The position numbers were made by a program, and so were the translations under genes. This document shows, piece by piece, positions 41,504 to 51,708 of a stretch of DNA of 64,000 nucleotides (its first letter is position 1; every line of letters begins with the position of its first letter). The notes under the pieces are model-generated. The model did no database searches. It saw only the letters and a list, made by a program, of their open reading frames with translations, and was not told where the DNA came from. The stretch is from Chloroflexota bacterium. Its GTDB lineage: Bacteria > Chloroflexota > Anaerolineae > Aggregatilineales > J027. The DNA is taken from contig JACRBG010000035.1 of the NCBI GenBank assembly GCA_016234595.1, positions 62,001 to 126,000 of the forward strand, written 5' to 3'.

Positions 41504-42832
41504 TTACTTTTTACCGGGCTTGCCATTACTGCCGTTATAACCACGCCCGATGCCCCGATAAGTAAACCCAAGCGACTTCATGATTTCTGGCTCGTACAAA
41601 TTACGCCCATCCACCATCACAGGCTGGCGCATCACACTTCGTACTCGTTCCAAATCAAGGTTCTTAAATTCGTTCCATGGAGTTAGGACGACAATCGCAT
41701 CGCAACCCTGCGCCAATTCATAGGCATCTTCGGCCAGATTTAGATAGGGCATAATCTTGGAGGCGTTTTCCATCGCCACCGGGTCATAGCCGCGCACAAC
41801 CGCTCCGCGTCCATGTAAATAATCCCCGATAGTAATCGAGGGGGACTCCCGCATGTCGTCGGTGTTTTCCTTGAAGGCCAAACCCATCAAGCCCACAACC
41901 TTATCTTTGACCGACCCCCAAATTTCTTCCAAGCGCAGAATGACGTGACGGCGTTGATAATCATTGATGTCAATAACCGCGTGCAGCAGTTGGGGATGAC
42001 GGCCATGTACGTTTGCCATGTGGGCCAGTGCTTTCACATCTTTGGGAAAGCATGAGCCACCATAGCCAATACCTGCCTCTAAGAAACGTGGGCCAATGCG
42101 CTTATCATAGCCCATGCCGGTTGCCACTTCTTTAACATCCGCCCCCAACGCTTCGCAAATATTAGCGATTTCGTTGATGAAGCTAATCTTGGTGGCAAGA
42201 AACGCATTCGAGGCGTATTTAATCATCTCGGCTGTGCGGAGGTCGGTTACGATAATCGGGGCACGCAGGGGCAGATGCAGTTGGGCCACTCGGTTGGCGG
42301 CGTCACGATCAGTGCTGCCCAAAACAGTGCGGTCAGGATTATTGAAATCGGTAATCGCTGAGCCTTCGCGCAAGAATTCAGGGCAACTGACCACCGCAAA
42401 TTCAATTGGCTTGGGTTGGGTTTCTTTGACAATATCGGCTACCCAGTCACCCGTCCCGACCGGCACAGTAGATTTGTTGATAATGATGAGCGGATGATCC
42501 ATTGTCTTAGCAATGGTTTCAGCGGAGATACGGACGTAGCGCAAATCGGCTTCACCATCAACACCTTCGGGTGTGCCAACGCATATAAATACGAATTCGG
42601 CATCCTTGAGGCCTTCTTCATAGGATGTGCTAAAGAGAAGGCGCCCCGCCTCCATATTACGCTCAACAACTTCTTTCATACCCGGTTCGTAAATCGGCAG
42701 AATGGCTTTTTTCAGGTTAGCGATGCGCTCTTCGCTGATGTCCACCGCGACAACTTTGTTGCCCAAATCGGAGAAACAGGCTGCGGTGGTCAACCCAACA
42801 TAACCCACGCCGATAACACAGATATTCTTCAT
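41504..42832 (-). CDS. ugd: UDP-glucose 6-dehydrogenase
   Basis: A 442-residue UDP-glucose/GDP-mannose dehydrogenase family enzyme, predicted to oxidise UDP-glucose to UDP-glucuronate with two NAD+. It has the Rossmann motif [12 protein letters not shown], the FICVGTPEG and [10 protein letters not shown] segments, the catalytic Cys in [14 protein letters not shown] (about residue 263) and [13 protein letters not shown] in the UDP-binding domain. A basic C-terminal tail ([14 protein letters not shown]) is added. GAGG eight bases upstream supports the ATG. It is the last gene of an envelope-sugar operon, so glucuronate for an extracellular glycan is the likely product. Confidence 0.95.
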   Translation of the reverse strand: MKNICVIGVGYVGLTTAACFSDLGNKVVAVDISEERIANLKKAILPIYEPGMKEVVERNMEAGRLLFSTSYEEGLKDAEFVFICVGTPEGVDGEADLRYVRISAETIAKTMDHPLIIINKSTVPVGTGDWVADIVKETQPKPIEFAVVSCPEFLREGSAITDFNNPDRTVLGSTDRDAANRVAQLHLPLRAPIIVTDLRTAEMIKYASNAFLATKISFINEIANICEALGADVKEVATGMGYDKRIGPRFLEAGIGYGGSCFPKDVKALAHMANVHGRHPQLLHAVIDINDYQRRHVILRLEEIWGSVKDKVVGLMGLAFKENTDDMRESPSITIGDYLHGRGAVVRGYDPVAMENASKIMPYLNLAEDAYELAQGCDAIVVLTPWNEFKNLDLERVRSVMRQPVMVDGRNLYEPEIMKSLGFTYRGIGRGYNGSNGKPGKK

Positions 42833-42875
42833 GACTTTACCTCTTGAGTATCAGAACTTTCTTAATCTGTCCGGA

Positions 42876-43691
42876 TTATTGGGCCGCCGGACAATCGGCT
42901 AAATCTGGCACGACAGAAAAACGCACTTCACGACTGACCGACAATCCACGCCACGCTGCCTCTGGAATGAGGTATGTGCCGTCGCGTTGTTTGGCTAAAC
43001 CCGAATGAGGATTGTTATAGGCCACAGTGACCCAATAGTCCCCAACGGGCAGGCCATAAATCGTTTCGCTCATATCAATAGGGGTTTCTAGTCCCATGCT
43101 TAAAACATACAACCCCAAGTCTTCAATTTCCCACTCATAGAACTCATCGTAGCCCAGCCGTACAAAATCGTCGCCAATGAGTGGTTCACCCGGCGGGAAA
43201 TCTGGCAAAAGTGGACTATTATTGATGCTCAACATAATCTGACCACGCAGATACAAATAAATGGGATTTTCATGGAAATTAGAAACGACCAGTTTCCCTG
43301 TAATCTCGTTATCCACTAGGTAACAGTTGCTATCTAATATGAGACGCAACACCAAGTCTGGGTCACTGTTGCGCGTTTGGAGTTCAGCATTAATCGTCGT
43401 CGCAGTGGCAGTGGGGGTCATGGTGGGTGAACCAGCCGGTGTCGAAGTCATAGTATTGGTTGGTGTGATGCTCGGTGTCACAGTCAGTGTTGGCGTCAAA
43501 CTTGGTGTAACAGGGGGTCGCGTATTGGTTGGTGTTGGGGTAAGAGTAGGCACAGTCGCGGTATAAGTTGGAGTTGCTCGCTGCGGCGCTACCCAATTGG
43601 TACTGGGTTGAGTGGGCTGAATGGCCGCGACACTAAATGCCCCCAGAACCATAATAAGCACACCCAACAACCATAATTTTGTCCGTTTCAT
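42876..43691 (-). CDS. Secreted Thr/Pro-linker protein of unknown function
   Basis: A 271-residue exported protein. A signal or anchor segment (LWLLGVLIMVLGAFSVAAI) is followed by a 75-residue Thr/Pro/Ser linker (TPTPTNTRPPVTPSLTPT) and a beta-rich domain of about 165 residues with a Cys near each end (DSNCYLVDN; DLADCPAAQ), which could form a disulfide. The domain has IYLYLRGQIMLSINN and VGDYWVTVAYNN, hinting at an Ig-like fold. The family is not recognised. ATG 43691 is chosen because GAGGA is suitably spaced from it. It lies in the operon of the FAD oxidoreductase, flippase-like protein and ugd. Confidence 0.72.
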   Translation of the reverse strand: MKRTKLWLLGVLIMVLGAFSVAAIQPTQPSTNWVAPQRATPTYTATVPTLTPTPTNTRPPVTPSLTPTLTVTPSITPTNTMTSTPAGSPTMTPTATATTINAELQTRNSDPDLVLRLILDSNCYLVDNEITGKLVVSNFHENPIYLYLRGQIMLSINNSPLLPDFPPGEPLIGDDFVRLGYDEFYEWEIEDLGLYVLSMGLETPIDMSETIYGLPVGDYWVTVAYNNPHSGLAKQRDGTYLIPEAAWRGLSVSREVRFSVVPDLADCPAAQ

Positions 43692-43704
43692 GACCATATC
43701 CTCG

Positions 43705-45042
43705 TCATCCGTTTTGCAGATCAGTCAGTATCATTTGGGCAGTGCGTCGCCCAATCTCAACTGCATAATTTGTCCCTCTATCCCAAGGATAGACTTGGCT
43801 CATACTCGCCCAGTATAACCCGTTCAAGGGGGTACGGATGTCCGGTATATTTTGCGAATGATTTACGGTGGGGAGTGGTTGTGCATACGGCGCTCGGAAC
43901 ACCCACCACTTCTTAATCCAATCTTTGGAAAACTTAGGGTTAAACGTTGGCAAGGTCGCTACAAAGCGCTCTACCAACTGCTCCTCGCTCAATTGAAAAT
44001 ATTCATGGGTCGGGGACACATAGTCACCACAATAGACCAGTCGGTTGCCGCCATAATGTTCGCGGTCAAGATAGTTGGTGTGTTCGACCAGTGCTAAAAA
44101 CGGAAAACGACTCTGTGTTTTATCAGGATTATCAGCAGGTAAATTTAGCCAATAGGTGCCATCTTCCAACAACTGCTCCTTGAGAGCAAGCACAATGACT
44201 ACGGCTCCCATGCTACGCAGGCCATCTAATTTAGCGGCATACTCACCCTGAATTTGCGGAGCAGTTTGGCGCAACAAACGTGGGGAAGTAGTACTCAAGA
44301 CCACGTCGGCCTCGGCTTTTTCACCATCACCCAGTTCCAATGCAAAACGACCATCTTCTATTTGTGTAACCGATTTGAGTGGCGTACCCAGTCGGATACT
44401 CGCCCCGTCTTTTTGGACACGTGCTGCCAATACTTCCAAAAAGGCTTGGAAGCCACCTTCAAAAGTACCGAGGCGGGTCGTGCGGGAATGGATACGCGCC
44501 CAAAACCATGCCATATTCACTTCGCGGTAAAATTCGCCAAATTTGCCGATCAGCATCGGCATCCACAACGTTTCATAGGCTTGGCGACCCATCTTTTTCA
44601 ACAGCCATTCATGGGCAGTGTATTGTTCCATCTGCTGCCATGAACGCGCCAATCTGAGATAGACGGTCGTAAAACCAAACCGGGCTTTTGCCACTAAAGA
44701 CATCTTCGGCATAGTCAACATGGCTAAGGCAGCGCTGAGAATTGAATCGAGTTGATAATTTTTGCCATCTATCCACATTGAAGTCTTGGGGCGAGGGAAA
44801 ATCACTTTTTCGCGCACACCCAATTCGTCAGCCAGCCGCAAAATTTCAGCATCGGAAGCAAACCAGTGATGATAGAACTTTTCAAGCGTCCAGTCCCACC
44901 CCTCGTCCCGAAAGCCTGCCGCTAACCCGCCGACCTTATCGCCTGCTTCGTAAACGGTTACCCGATGACCTGCACGGGCGAGATCCCATGCCGCCGAAAG
45001 GCCAGCAGCCCCTGCCCCGATAATTGCAATCTGTTTAGCCAT
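43705..45042 (-). CDS. FAD-dependent amine oxidase-like oxidoreductase
   Basis: A 445-residue flavoprotein of the NAD(P)/FAD amine-oxidase or protoporphyrinogen-oxidase-like group. The FAD-binding motif is [19 protein letters not shown] with [14 protein letters not shown]; the C-terminal part has [23 protein letters not shown], the usual second FAD segment. The [15 protein letters not shown] stretch occurs in a subgroup that lies with glycosyltransferase and polysaccharide genes. The substrate is unknown. The start codon overlaps the stop of the flippase-like gene (TGATG), so they are translationally coupled. Confidence 0.85.
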   Translation of the reverse strand: MAKQIAIIGAGAAGLSAAWDLARAGHRVTVYEAGDKVGGLAAGFRDEGWDWTLEKFYHHWFASDAEILRLADELGVREKVIFPRPKTSMWIDGKNYQLDSILSAALAMLTMPKMSLVAKARFGFTTVYLRLARSWQQMEQYTAHEWLLKKMGRQAYETLWMPMLIGKFGEFYREVNMAWFWARIHSRTTRLGTFEGGFQAFLEVLAARVQKDGASIRLGTPLKSVTQIEDGRFALELGDGEKAEADVVLSTTSPRLLRQTAPQIQGEYAAKLDGLRSMGAVVIVLALKEQLLEDGTYWLNLPADNPDKTQSRFPFLALVEHTNYLDREHYGGNRLVYCGDYVSPTHEYFQLSEEQLVERFVATLPTFNPKFSKDWIKKWWVFRAPYAQPLPTVNHSQNIPDIRTPLNGLYWASMSQVYPWDRGTNYAVEIGRRTAQMILTDLQNG

Positions 45043-46148
45043 CAGGCCAGTGTCTCCTCGTTGCGTAATTCAATGGTGGAGTGCTGCTCTAGTTCCGTTT
45101 GATGCTCAGCTTGTTCAACTTCAGTCTGGGCCCTACCAAAATCGCTCCAATGCAGGCCTTCACGCGCCAGATAGATAAACCCGATGAGTGTGGCTTGAAT
45201 CCATAGTGTGGCATGGATGACCAGCGCAAAACTGGCGGCGTCCACACGCGGTACATCAAAGGCAGTCAGGGTTAAAATAGCGGCGGCATGGAATGTGCCC
45301 ACGTAACCGGAAGTCGAGGGCAGTACCGTTGTAAGAGTGCTAAAACCGATCACCAGCAACATGACAAAAAAGCTGACCTGAAAGTCAAAGGCGTGCATCA
45401 CAATCCAATAGGTCGAGGCTTCAACTGCCCAACTGGCGAATGAGAACACCACCACACCTACAAGGGCACGTCCGCTACGGAGTGCTTCTAGGCCACTCAA
45501 AAAATGCTCCATAAGCGCCAATACTTTTTGTCGGAGGCCACTGGGCAAAAGCGTGCTAATGATGGGAGTATAAATTTTACGGGCCAAGTCTGGAGCCGCC
45601 GCTAGCGCTAAAAACACCAACAGTGCCACAAAAAATAGGGGTGTTGTCACAGCTACAACGGTTCGTAGGGTAGTGCCAATTTTATCACCCGCAAATAGTA
45701 AGGCCGTAAAAATAAAGGTGAGCATGGTTAGCCCATCAAAAATGCGCTCAATTAAAATGGTGGTTAAAGTAGGAGGAATTGGTACATCATCATGGCGTTT
45801 TAACACATAGGCCCGCATGACCTCACCGAGCCGGAAGGGCAATAAATTGTTTGCCATATAGCCGATATAGACTATTTTAAAAAGGCGGCGCGGTGGCACA
45901 TCTTTGACTGGACGCAGTAGGGCATACCAACGCCAGCTAATCAGATAGGTTGCGATGCCATAGACAGGGACGGTCAGTAACAACCACAGGGGGTTAATAT
46001 CTCGCAGGATGTCCCATAAATCATCAAATTTAAGATTGCGAAAACCCAGCCACAGAAAAAATAGGCTAAAAACGAGGCCAATTAAAAGACTTATCCAGCG
46101 TTTCACCAAAATGTGCTTTCCCTGATTTGGTCTAAAGCGGAGAAACAT
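45042..46148 (-). CDS. Flippase-like membrane protein (lysylphosphatidylglycerol synthase TM-region/UPF0104 type)
   Basis: A 368-residue protein with about eight membrane helices, of the family related to the flippase half of MprF and to AglD. Typical are [35 protein letters not shown] (the family NxLPxRxGEx-R motif, about residues 93-114), [17 protein letters not shown] near residue 280 and the closing hydrophilic tail rich in Glu/Gln. It probably moves a glycolipid or lipid-linked intermediate across the membrane. It is the first gene of the operon that continues with the FAD oxidoreductase, secreted protein and ugd. The exact start is not certain; AGGG lies 11 bases before ATG 46148. Confidence 0.88.
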   Translation of the reverse strand: MFLRFRPNQGKHILVKRWISLLIGLVFSLFFLWLGFRNLKFDDLWDILRDINPLWLLLTVPVYGIATYLISWRWYALLRPVKDVPPRRLFKIVYIGYMANNLLPFRLGEVMRAYVLKRHDDVPIPPTLTTILIERIFDGLTMLTFIFTALLFAGDKIGTTLRTVVAVTTPLFFVALLVFLALAAAPDLARKIYTPIISTLLPSGLRQKVLALMEHFLSGLEALRSGRALVGVVVFSFASWAVEASTYWIVMHAFDFQVSFFVMLLVIGFSTLTTVLPSTSGYVGTFHAAAILTLTAFDVPRVDAASFALVIHATLWIQATLIGFIYLAREGLHWSDFGRAQTEVEQAEHQTELEQHSTIELRNEETLA

Positions 46149-46245
46149 TTTACCAAAAACCCTGCTGCTAAACTATACACATTTCCACCAAGTAAATCCT
46201 TTGCGTTAGACTTGATACTGGATTTTATTATTCCGGAGAGTGCCC

Positions 46246-46830
46246 ATGCCCCCCTATTCCATCCGTCCTATGCTGCCTGAAGATATTGAGCTTCTAGCTG
46301 ATATTCGCCCCGGCTTTATCACAGATACAATTCTGAAAATCGAGCGGCTGGGTCAGGGTTTAGAGCAAGGTTGGCGGCTAGTCGAAACAAAACTCGCTAC
46401 CCCCTATGAAAAAGGGGCGGGCTATGATTTTACGCCCGAGGAGCGCCAAAACATCGCTGAACGATTGGCCCAAAACAATACACTCATGGAAGTGGCGGTT
46501 GAAAAAAACACCGGAAAAATCGTGGGGGTGTTGGATGTCGAAGAAGAATTATGGCGCAATACGGTATGGATTTGGAATATTATGCTGGATGTGGATGCAC
46601 GCGGTCAGGGCATTGGGCGCGAGATGATCCAACATACTATTAGCTGGGGACGGCGGCGCGGGCTGCGGGCCATCTTGCTAGAAACGCAAACGAATAATGT
46701 CCCCGCCTGCAAATTTTACCTACGGATGGGTTTTCAACTAGCTGGCATCAATACGGCGTTTTATACCAATCAAGATATGGAGCGAGATGAGATTGCTTTG
46801 TTTTGGGTCTTTCCGTTGAGACCGCGCTAA
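46246..46830 (+). CDS. GNAT family N-acetyltransferase
   Basis: A 194-residue GNAT acetyltransferase. The acetyl-CoA motif is IMLDVDARGQGIGREMIQ (about residues 119-136, R-G-Q-G-I-G), followed by AILLETQTNNVPACKFYLRMGFQLAG, the classic C-terminal GNAT block. The N-terminal 70 residues are unlike the collar-operon acetyltransferase, so the two are not recent copies. ATG 46246 is preferred over GTG 46240 because GGAGAG is five bases before it. The substrate is unknown, and the gene stands alone before the amino-acid importer. Confidence 0.87.
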   Translation: MPPYSIRPMLPEDIELLADIRPGFITDTILKIERLGQGLEQGWRLVETKLATPYEKGAGYDFTPEERQNIAERLAQNNTLMEVAVEKNTGKIVGVLDVEEELWRNTVWIWNIMLDVDARGQGIGREMIQHTISWGRRRGLRAILLETQTNNVPACKFYLRMGFQLAGINTAFYTNQDMERDEIALFWVFPLRPR

Positions 46831-46871
46831 AATCCGTCATCTTTCACAATTGTCAAGAATTCACCAATCAT

Positions 46872-46900
46872 TTGACCTAATTCAATGGATATGTTAAAAA
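46872..46900 (+). promoter_or_regulatory. Putative promoter of the aapJQMP operon
   Basis: TTGACC (46872-46877) and TAAAAA (46895-46900) are 17 bases apart. The aapJ start is 62 bases further. An inverted repeat overlaps the 3' edge of the -10 (AAGACTCC, 46899-46906) and pairs with GGAGTCTT (46950-46957), which contains the aapJ ribosome binding site. Confidence 0.55.
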
Positions 46901-46962
46901 GACTCCAAAGTCACGGAGACTTAAAAAACTTAAGGGATATTTTGAAAAAGGAGTCTTGAACA

Positions 46963-48033
46963 ATGCGTCGTACCTTCCGTTTTGTCCTCGCATTGGCTGT
47001 TCTGCTTTCTTTTGTGGCGCTCAGTCATGTAGTCAACGACCGTAATGAAAAATCTGCTTTTGCCCAAGCTGAACCCACTGGCAAACTTGCCGAAGTGTTG
47101 GCACGTGGCTACCTCAATTGCGGTATCAGCGCCGAAGTACCCGGTTTCTCTTACCTCAATCCCAATGACAACACCTATTCAGGGCTGGACGTGGATTTCT
47201 GCCGTGCCTTGACCGCCGCCATTTTTGGCGAAGTCACCGATACCAATTTGGTATTTGTCTCGCTCAGCTCTTCCGAGCGTTTCCCTGCTCTGCAAGCCAA
47301 TCAGGTAGATGTGCTCATGCGCAATACCACTTGGACATTCAGCCGCGACACCGACCTCAAGGGTAGCTTTGGCCCTACCACATTCTATGATGGTCAAGGG
47401 TTGATGGTGCCTGCTTCACTTGGTGTAGCTTCCATCGACGACCTCAATGGCGCCAGCATCTGCGTTCAAACCGGGACTACCACCGAACTGAACATTACCG
47501 AAGCTTTCAACTCGCGTGGGTTCGACTTTGAACTCATTCCGTTTGATGACGCCCCCAGCAGCATTATCGCCCTCGAAGCTGGTCAATGTGACGTTCTGAC
47601 CACCGACAAGAGCGGTTTGGCTGGTCTGCGCTCTGGCGTAGCTGATCCTAGCCTCTACGTCATTCTGCCCGATACTCTCTCCAAAGAACCCCTCAGCCCC
47701 ATGTACAACGAAGGCGATGATCAGTGGGCGAACGTGGTTGACTGGACAGTGTATGCGACCTTCCAAGCTGAAGAATATGGCATTACCTCAGCCAATATTG
47801 ATGAAATGCTCGCTTCAGAGGACAGTGCCATTCAACGCTTCCTCGGCGTGGGCGATCCCTTCAATTCACTTATTGGTTTGAGCAACGACTTCACAGTCAA
47901 TATCATCCGCACTGTTGGTAACTACGGCGAAATCTATGACCGCAACATCGTGCCGATTGGTATTCCACGTGAAGGCAGCCTCAATGCCCTCTGGACTAGT
48001 GGCGGCTTGATTTACTCACCCGCTTGGCGTTAA
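46963..48033 (+). CDS. aapJ: General L-amino acid ABC transporter, substrate-binding protein
   Basis: A 356-residue periplasmic-type binding protein of the AapJ/BztA group, which captures a broad range of L-amino acids. The signal peptide (FVLALAVLLSFVALSHVV) ends near residue 35. The mature protein starts with KLAEVLARGYLNCGIS and has FSGLDVDFCRALTAAIFG-like and NTTWTFSRDT segments typical of the group, then DVLTTDKSGLAGLRS. Chloroflexota envelopes are generally monoderm, so it may be tethered, but no lipobox is seen. It leads the aap operon. AAGGAG nine bases before the ATG is its ribosome binding site. Confidence 0.94.
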   Translation: MRRTFRFVLALAVLLSFVALSHVVNDRNEKSAFAQAEPTGKLAEVLARGYLNCGISAEVPGFSYLNPNDNTYSGLDVDFCRALTAAIFGEVTDTNLVFVSLSSSERFPALQANQVDVLMRNTTWTFSRDTDLKGSFGPTTFYDGQGLMVPASLGVASIDDLNGASICVQTGTTTELNITEAFNSRGFDFELIPFDDAPSSIIALEAGQCDVLTTDKSGLAGLRSGVADPSLYVILPDTLSKEPLSPMYNEGDDQWANVVDWTVYATFQAEEYGITSANIDEMLASEDSAIQRFLGVGDPFNSLIGLSNDFTVNIIRTVGNYGEIYDRNIVPIGIPREGSLNALWTSGGLIYSPAWR

Positions 48034-48060
48034 CCATAAGTTGACCTTGCTTCTAGCCTT

Positions 48061-48090
48061 CATCCCTTCTCGACCTATTGGGAGGGGATG
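48061..48090 (+). other. Intercistronic hairpin between aapJ and aapQ
   Basis: CATCCCTTCTC (48061-48071) pairs with GGGAGGGGATG (48080-48090), 11 pairs including two G-T, around an eight-base loop. No T run follows. Hairpins at this position commonly stabilise the upstream message so that the binding protein is made in excess over the permeases. Confidence 0.6.
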
Positions 48091-48141
48091 GGGCAAGACA
48101 AAAATAGACTCGTTAAATAGAATAAAATTGGTAGATTTTGA

Positions 48142-49686
48142 ATGACTGCACAGAGCACTTATTCGAGCAGTGATGATTTTTTTGTAAATACCGCTGATCT
48201 TAGCGCTCGCCGACCTCCCCCACGCTCCAAAAATCCAGTGGTGCTGTTCCTGAAGCGTCCGATTGTCCTCATTAGCCTTTATCTAGCCTATATCGCCTTG
48301 ATATTCGTCAAGTGGGATACCCTCAAAGATTGGCTAGTCGCCGATATTTTAAACCGCCCCGCATCAGAAATCGGCAATGGGTTGGAAGCGATGTGGCTGG
48401 CGTTATGGGTGGCCCTGCCCTATTTTATTTTTAGCATTTTCAACGCGGCCAAGATTCAACTACGCTTGCGTATTCCTTTCTTTCGTAATATTGACTTTCT
48501 ACGGGATATTGCCCAAGTCGTTTTCCTGTTTGTGGTAGTCGCCGGGTTATATACATTAGCGCTCAACGTCATGGACAACACCCAAATTCCAATTAACTGG
48601 AATGTGGTCAGTCGCCATTTTCCTGTCGAAGTCAGCGAAGGCCCCGACTTTACTAAGGAAATCTCATGGCTAAAGGACATCCCCATTATTGGTAACAGGC
48701 TTGCCAAAGCGGATGTTTTGCAACCGGGGACAACCACCCGTGCCCTAATTACGGGCCTCATCAACACCCTCCGGGCGGTTATTCTTGCACTGGTTTTTTC
48801 CACCATACTGGGTGTTCTTATCGGGATTGGGTTGCTATCCAATAATTGGCTGGTACGGAATGTATCGGCAGTTTACGTTGAAATCTTCCGCAACACGCCC
48901 CTACTCCTCCAGTTATTTTTTATCTATCGTGGAGTCTTGGGGATATTGCCGACTGCTCCTAAAGATGCCTACAAATTTGGAAATTTTTACCTGAGTGGGC
49001 GTGGATTGAACTTTCCTAAAGTCCTCACGACCGATTCTTATCCCTATTTTTTAATGGGTATCATCGCCGGGTTAATTGTAGGCATTGCTTTGTGGCGTTG
49101 GCGGTTGCGCGTGCAAGACGAAACGGGCAAGCCAGCCAACACCTTGATATGGTTTAGTACCGCGTTTTTTGGCCTAGGGGCAATTGGGCTGGTGTTGGCT
49201 TTTGTCACGGGGGGCACACCCTTTGAATTAGAAAATCCAACCTTGGATCGGTTTAATTTTGTAGGCGGGTCACGCTGGTCAGCCGGTTACTTGACACTCG
49301 TAGTCGGCCTCACCTTATTTACTGCGGCATTCGTCGCTGATATTGTCCGGGCAGGCATCCAATCCGTCTCGCATGGACAAATTGAGGCCGCCCGTGCGCA
49401 TGGCTTGACCAGCAATCAAACGCTGCGTTTGGTGGTGCTGCCGCAAGCCATGCGTTTAATCGTGCCCCCTCTGACTAATCAATATTTAAATCTCTCTAAA
49501 GCTTCTAGTCTTGCCATTTCCATTGGGTTCTATGACCTATTTAATGTGGCGACGATAGTCCAAAATCAGACCGGACAGGCAGTGGCTTTGTTTGTCATCT
49601 TGATGCTAACCTATTTGGTCATTAGTTTGTTGATTTCTCTATTAATGAATATTATCAACCGTTCATTGCAGTTAAAGACTCGTTAG
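48142..49686 (+). CDS. aapQ: General L-amino acid ABC transporter, permease AapQ
   Basis: A 514-residue inner-membrane permease. After a basic cytoplasmic N-terminus come four helices, then the MetI-like domain from about residue 195 (TLRAVILALVFSTILGVLIG) with VYVEIFRNTPLLLQLFFIYRG and the ATPase-contact EAA loop QIEAARAHGLTSNQTLRLVVLPQA. A further helix pair is inserted in the domain (about 310-360), as in other AapQ/BztB proteins. The usual AapQ length is about 400, so this one has about 100 extra N-terminal residues. Confidence 0.93.
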   Translation: MTAQSTYSSSDDFFVNTADLSARRPPPRSKNPVVLFLKRPIVLISLYLAYIALIFVKWDTLKDWLVADILNRPASEIGNGLEAMWLALWVALPYFIFSIFNAAKIQLRLRIPFFRNIDFLRDIAQVVFLFVVVAGLYTLALNVMDNTQIPINWNVVSRHFPVEVSEGPDFTKEISWLKDIPIIGNRLAKADVLQPGTTTRALITGLINTLRAVILALVFSTILGVLIGIGLLSNNWLVRNVSAVYVEIFRNTPLLLQLFFIYRGVLGILPTAPKDAYKFGNFYLSGRGLNFPKVLTTDSYPYFLMGIIAGLIVGIALWRWRLRVQDETGKPANTLIWFSTAFFGLGAIGLVLAFVTGGTPFELENPTLDRFNFVGGSRWSAGYLTLVVGLTLFTAAFVADIVRAGIQSVSHGQIEAARAHGLTSNQTLRLVVLPQAMRLIVPPLTNQYLNLSKASSLAISIGFYDLFNVATIVQNQTGQAVALFVILMLTYLVISLLISLLMNIINRSLQLKTR

Positions 49687-49698
49687 GGAGGCCGTTAA

Positions 49699-51681
49699 AT
49701 GAGTGAAAAAATCCACCGGCCTGATGAAACCTTTTATGTGGCCCCTAAAGAACCACCCGCTTCACGTCGTCCCCCCGCTTTGACCATCGGGCCGGTTGGT
49801 TGGCTACGGAAAAATCTATTTAGTGGCGTTGGCAACACGCTGATGACAGGAATTACCATCAGTTTGATTGTGGCGTTTCTCTATGAACTCATCACATGGT
49901 CAATCGTTAAGGCCGATTGGAATGTTGTCAACAACACCATGCGTCTGATGATGGTCGGGTTATATCCGATTGATCAAATTTGGCGTATCCAATTGATTGC
50001 TGTACTGCTGGTTTTCTTGAGCGGTTTAGGGGTTGGTGTTTGGGGTGGCAATGCGCGGGGATTTTTTATCATCTCCCTTATCATCATCATCGCTGCCCTG
50101 ATTATTCCACTTGGGGCCGAACGTATCGAGCCACCCTCCATCCGCTTCATTGTTACCTCGACTGACCCCAACGGGCCAATATTATTTGTTGGGGATGAAG
50201 GCGATACCGTTGGCTTAACCGTTGAACCCATTGATGATAATGCAGTAGCAAAACAGGAATCACCGTTTACAGGGTTTATTGAAAATAGCGCCGGAGCCAG
50301 CAGTTCGCGGGCCTTGTGGAACAATGCTAAAGCACAGGTCGTGGCTGGCAAACTGGATTTAAGCCAATACAACCTTCAAATGACCGTACAATTGCTGGAC
50401 TCAAAGGGCAAGGTACTCGATGAAAGCCTTTCGACCCCAGCCCACCGTGTCGTGAATTTTGAATTTAAACTCCCCGCTAATGGCTGGTATATTGTACAGG
50501 TGCTACGCGATGACACAGGGGATGCAATTTTTAGTTCGGTGGACGGATTACAACTGCCCGTTGCAGCGGCACGCGCCCTCCCCAACACAGGCTTTGCTTG
50601 GGTGCGGATTGACGGCGTCAATGCTATGTCGGCCCAACAAGCGGATGTAGAACAACGCACCAAAACTTATGGGGGGTTGCCTACCATCCAATGTCCATCC
50701 ACTGCTGAATGCCGTCGCCAGTTATTAGAAGAAAACGTCCGCTATGAGGGATCACGGACATTTAAGGCGTTTCTGAAAACCCAACTCGACCCCTTCCTTG
50801 CCGAAATTATTCAAGCATTAATCGTCGGATTCGTGGTCATGCTGGTGGCTTATTCCCTCGGTAACTTTGCTAAACAAAGCCGTAACCCCGCCAGTAAAAA
50901 ATTGGTTAGTCGTGCGGCCATTATCGGCTGGGTAATTTTCTTCCCGCTGAGTTGGATGCTCTTATCCGGCTTTAAAAATGCCACGACATTGCACCCATTT
51001 TTGGAACTTCCCCAAGTAGCACAATCTCTGTGGGGTGGCTTAATCTTGACGATTGTGCTGACCTTTGTAAGCCTGACTTTCGCTTTTCCCATTGGCATCC
51101 TATTGGCATTGGGGCGGCGCAGCAAGCTACCCATCATCAGCCTATTCTGCGTCCTATTCATTGAAATAGTGCGTGGTGTTCCATTGATTACGATTTTGTT
51201 CATGGCAAAATTCATCGTGCCCTACTTTGCAAAATCACTCAGCGACACGGAGCTATTGATTCGCTTGCTGGTTGGGTTGACGCTCTTCACGGCGGCCTAT
51301 AATGCCGAGGTAGTGCGCGGGGGGTTGCAAATTATCCCCAAAGGCCAAATTGAAGCGGCCCAAGCACTCGGTCTCAATCCATTTGCCACTAACGTGTTTA
51401 TCGTGCTACCCCAAGCCTTACGAGCTGTTATTCCAGCCATCATGAGCCAATCGGTCAGCTTGTTTAAAGATACAACGCTGGTTTCAATTGTGGGGTTGTT
51501 TGAATTTTTGGGCATGATTGAACTTATCGTCAATGGGCAGCAAGTCTATCGGCCCTATCAACGTGAGGCCTATTTGTTTATCGGGGTTATTTATTTCATC
51601 ATTAGCTATATCATGTCTAGCCTGAGCCGCCGTTTGGAAGAATCCGGTGCGGGGACGGTACGCAAGATGCGTAAAGCGTAA
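49699..51681 (+). CDS. aapM: General L-amino acid ABC transporter, permease AapM with large extra domain
   Basis: A 660-residue permease, far longer than typical AapM (about 380-480). Three helices lie at about residues 40-140, followed by about 220 residues of soluble sequence (about 145-365, RFIVTSTDPNGPILFVGDEG; FELPANGWYIVQV-like section) that should be outside the membrane. The remaining part holds further helices and a complete MetI domain from about 435, with EIVRGVPLITILFMAKF and the EAA loop QIEAAQALGLNPFATNVFIVLPQA. GGGAGG precedes the ATG. It pairs with AapQ to form the translocation pore. Confidence 0.92.
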   Translation: MSEKIHRPDETFYVAPKEPPASRRPPALTIGPVGWLRKNLFSGVGNTLMTGITISLIVAFLYELITWSIVKADWNVVNNTMRLMMVGLYPIDQIWRIQLIAVLLVFLSGLGVGVWGGNARGFFIISLIIIIAALIIPLGAERIEPPSIRFIVTSTDPNGPILFVGDEGDTVGLTVEPIDDNAVAKQESPFTGFIENSAGASSSRALWNNAKAQVVAGKLDLSQYNLQMTVQLLDSKGKVLDESLSTPAHRVVNFEFKLPANGWYIVQVLRDDTGDAIFSSVDGLQLPVAAARALPNTGFAWVRIDGVNAMSAQQADVEQRTKTYGGLPTIQCPSTAECRRQLLEENVRYEGSRTFKAFLKTQLDPFLAEIIQALIVGFVVMLVAYSLGNFAKQSRNPASKKLVSRAAIIGWVIFFPLSWMLLSGFKNATTLHPFLELPQVAQSLWGGLILTIVLTFVSLTFAFPIGILLALGRRSKLPIISLFCVLFIEIVRGVPLITILFMAKFIVPYFAKSLSDTELLIRLLVGLTLFTAAYNAEVVRGGLQIIPKGQIEAAQALGLNPFATNVFIVLPQALRAVIPAIMSQSVSLFKDTTLVSIVGLFEFLGMIELIVNGQQVYRPYQREAYLFIGVIYFIISYIMSSLSRRLEESGAGTVRKMRKA

Positions 51682-51708
51682 ATTCTCTTATAAGGTGTGG
51701 TTTTTACT

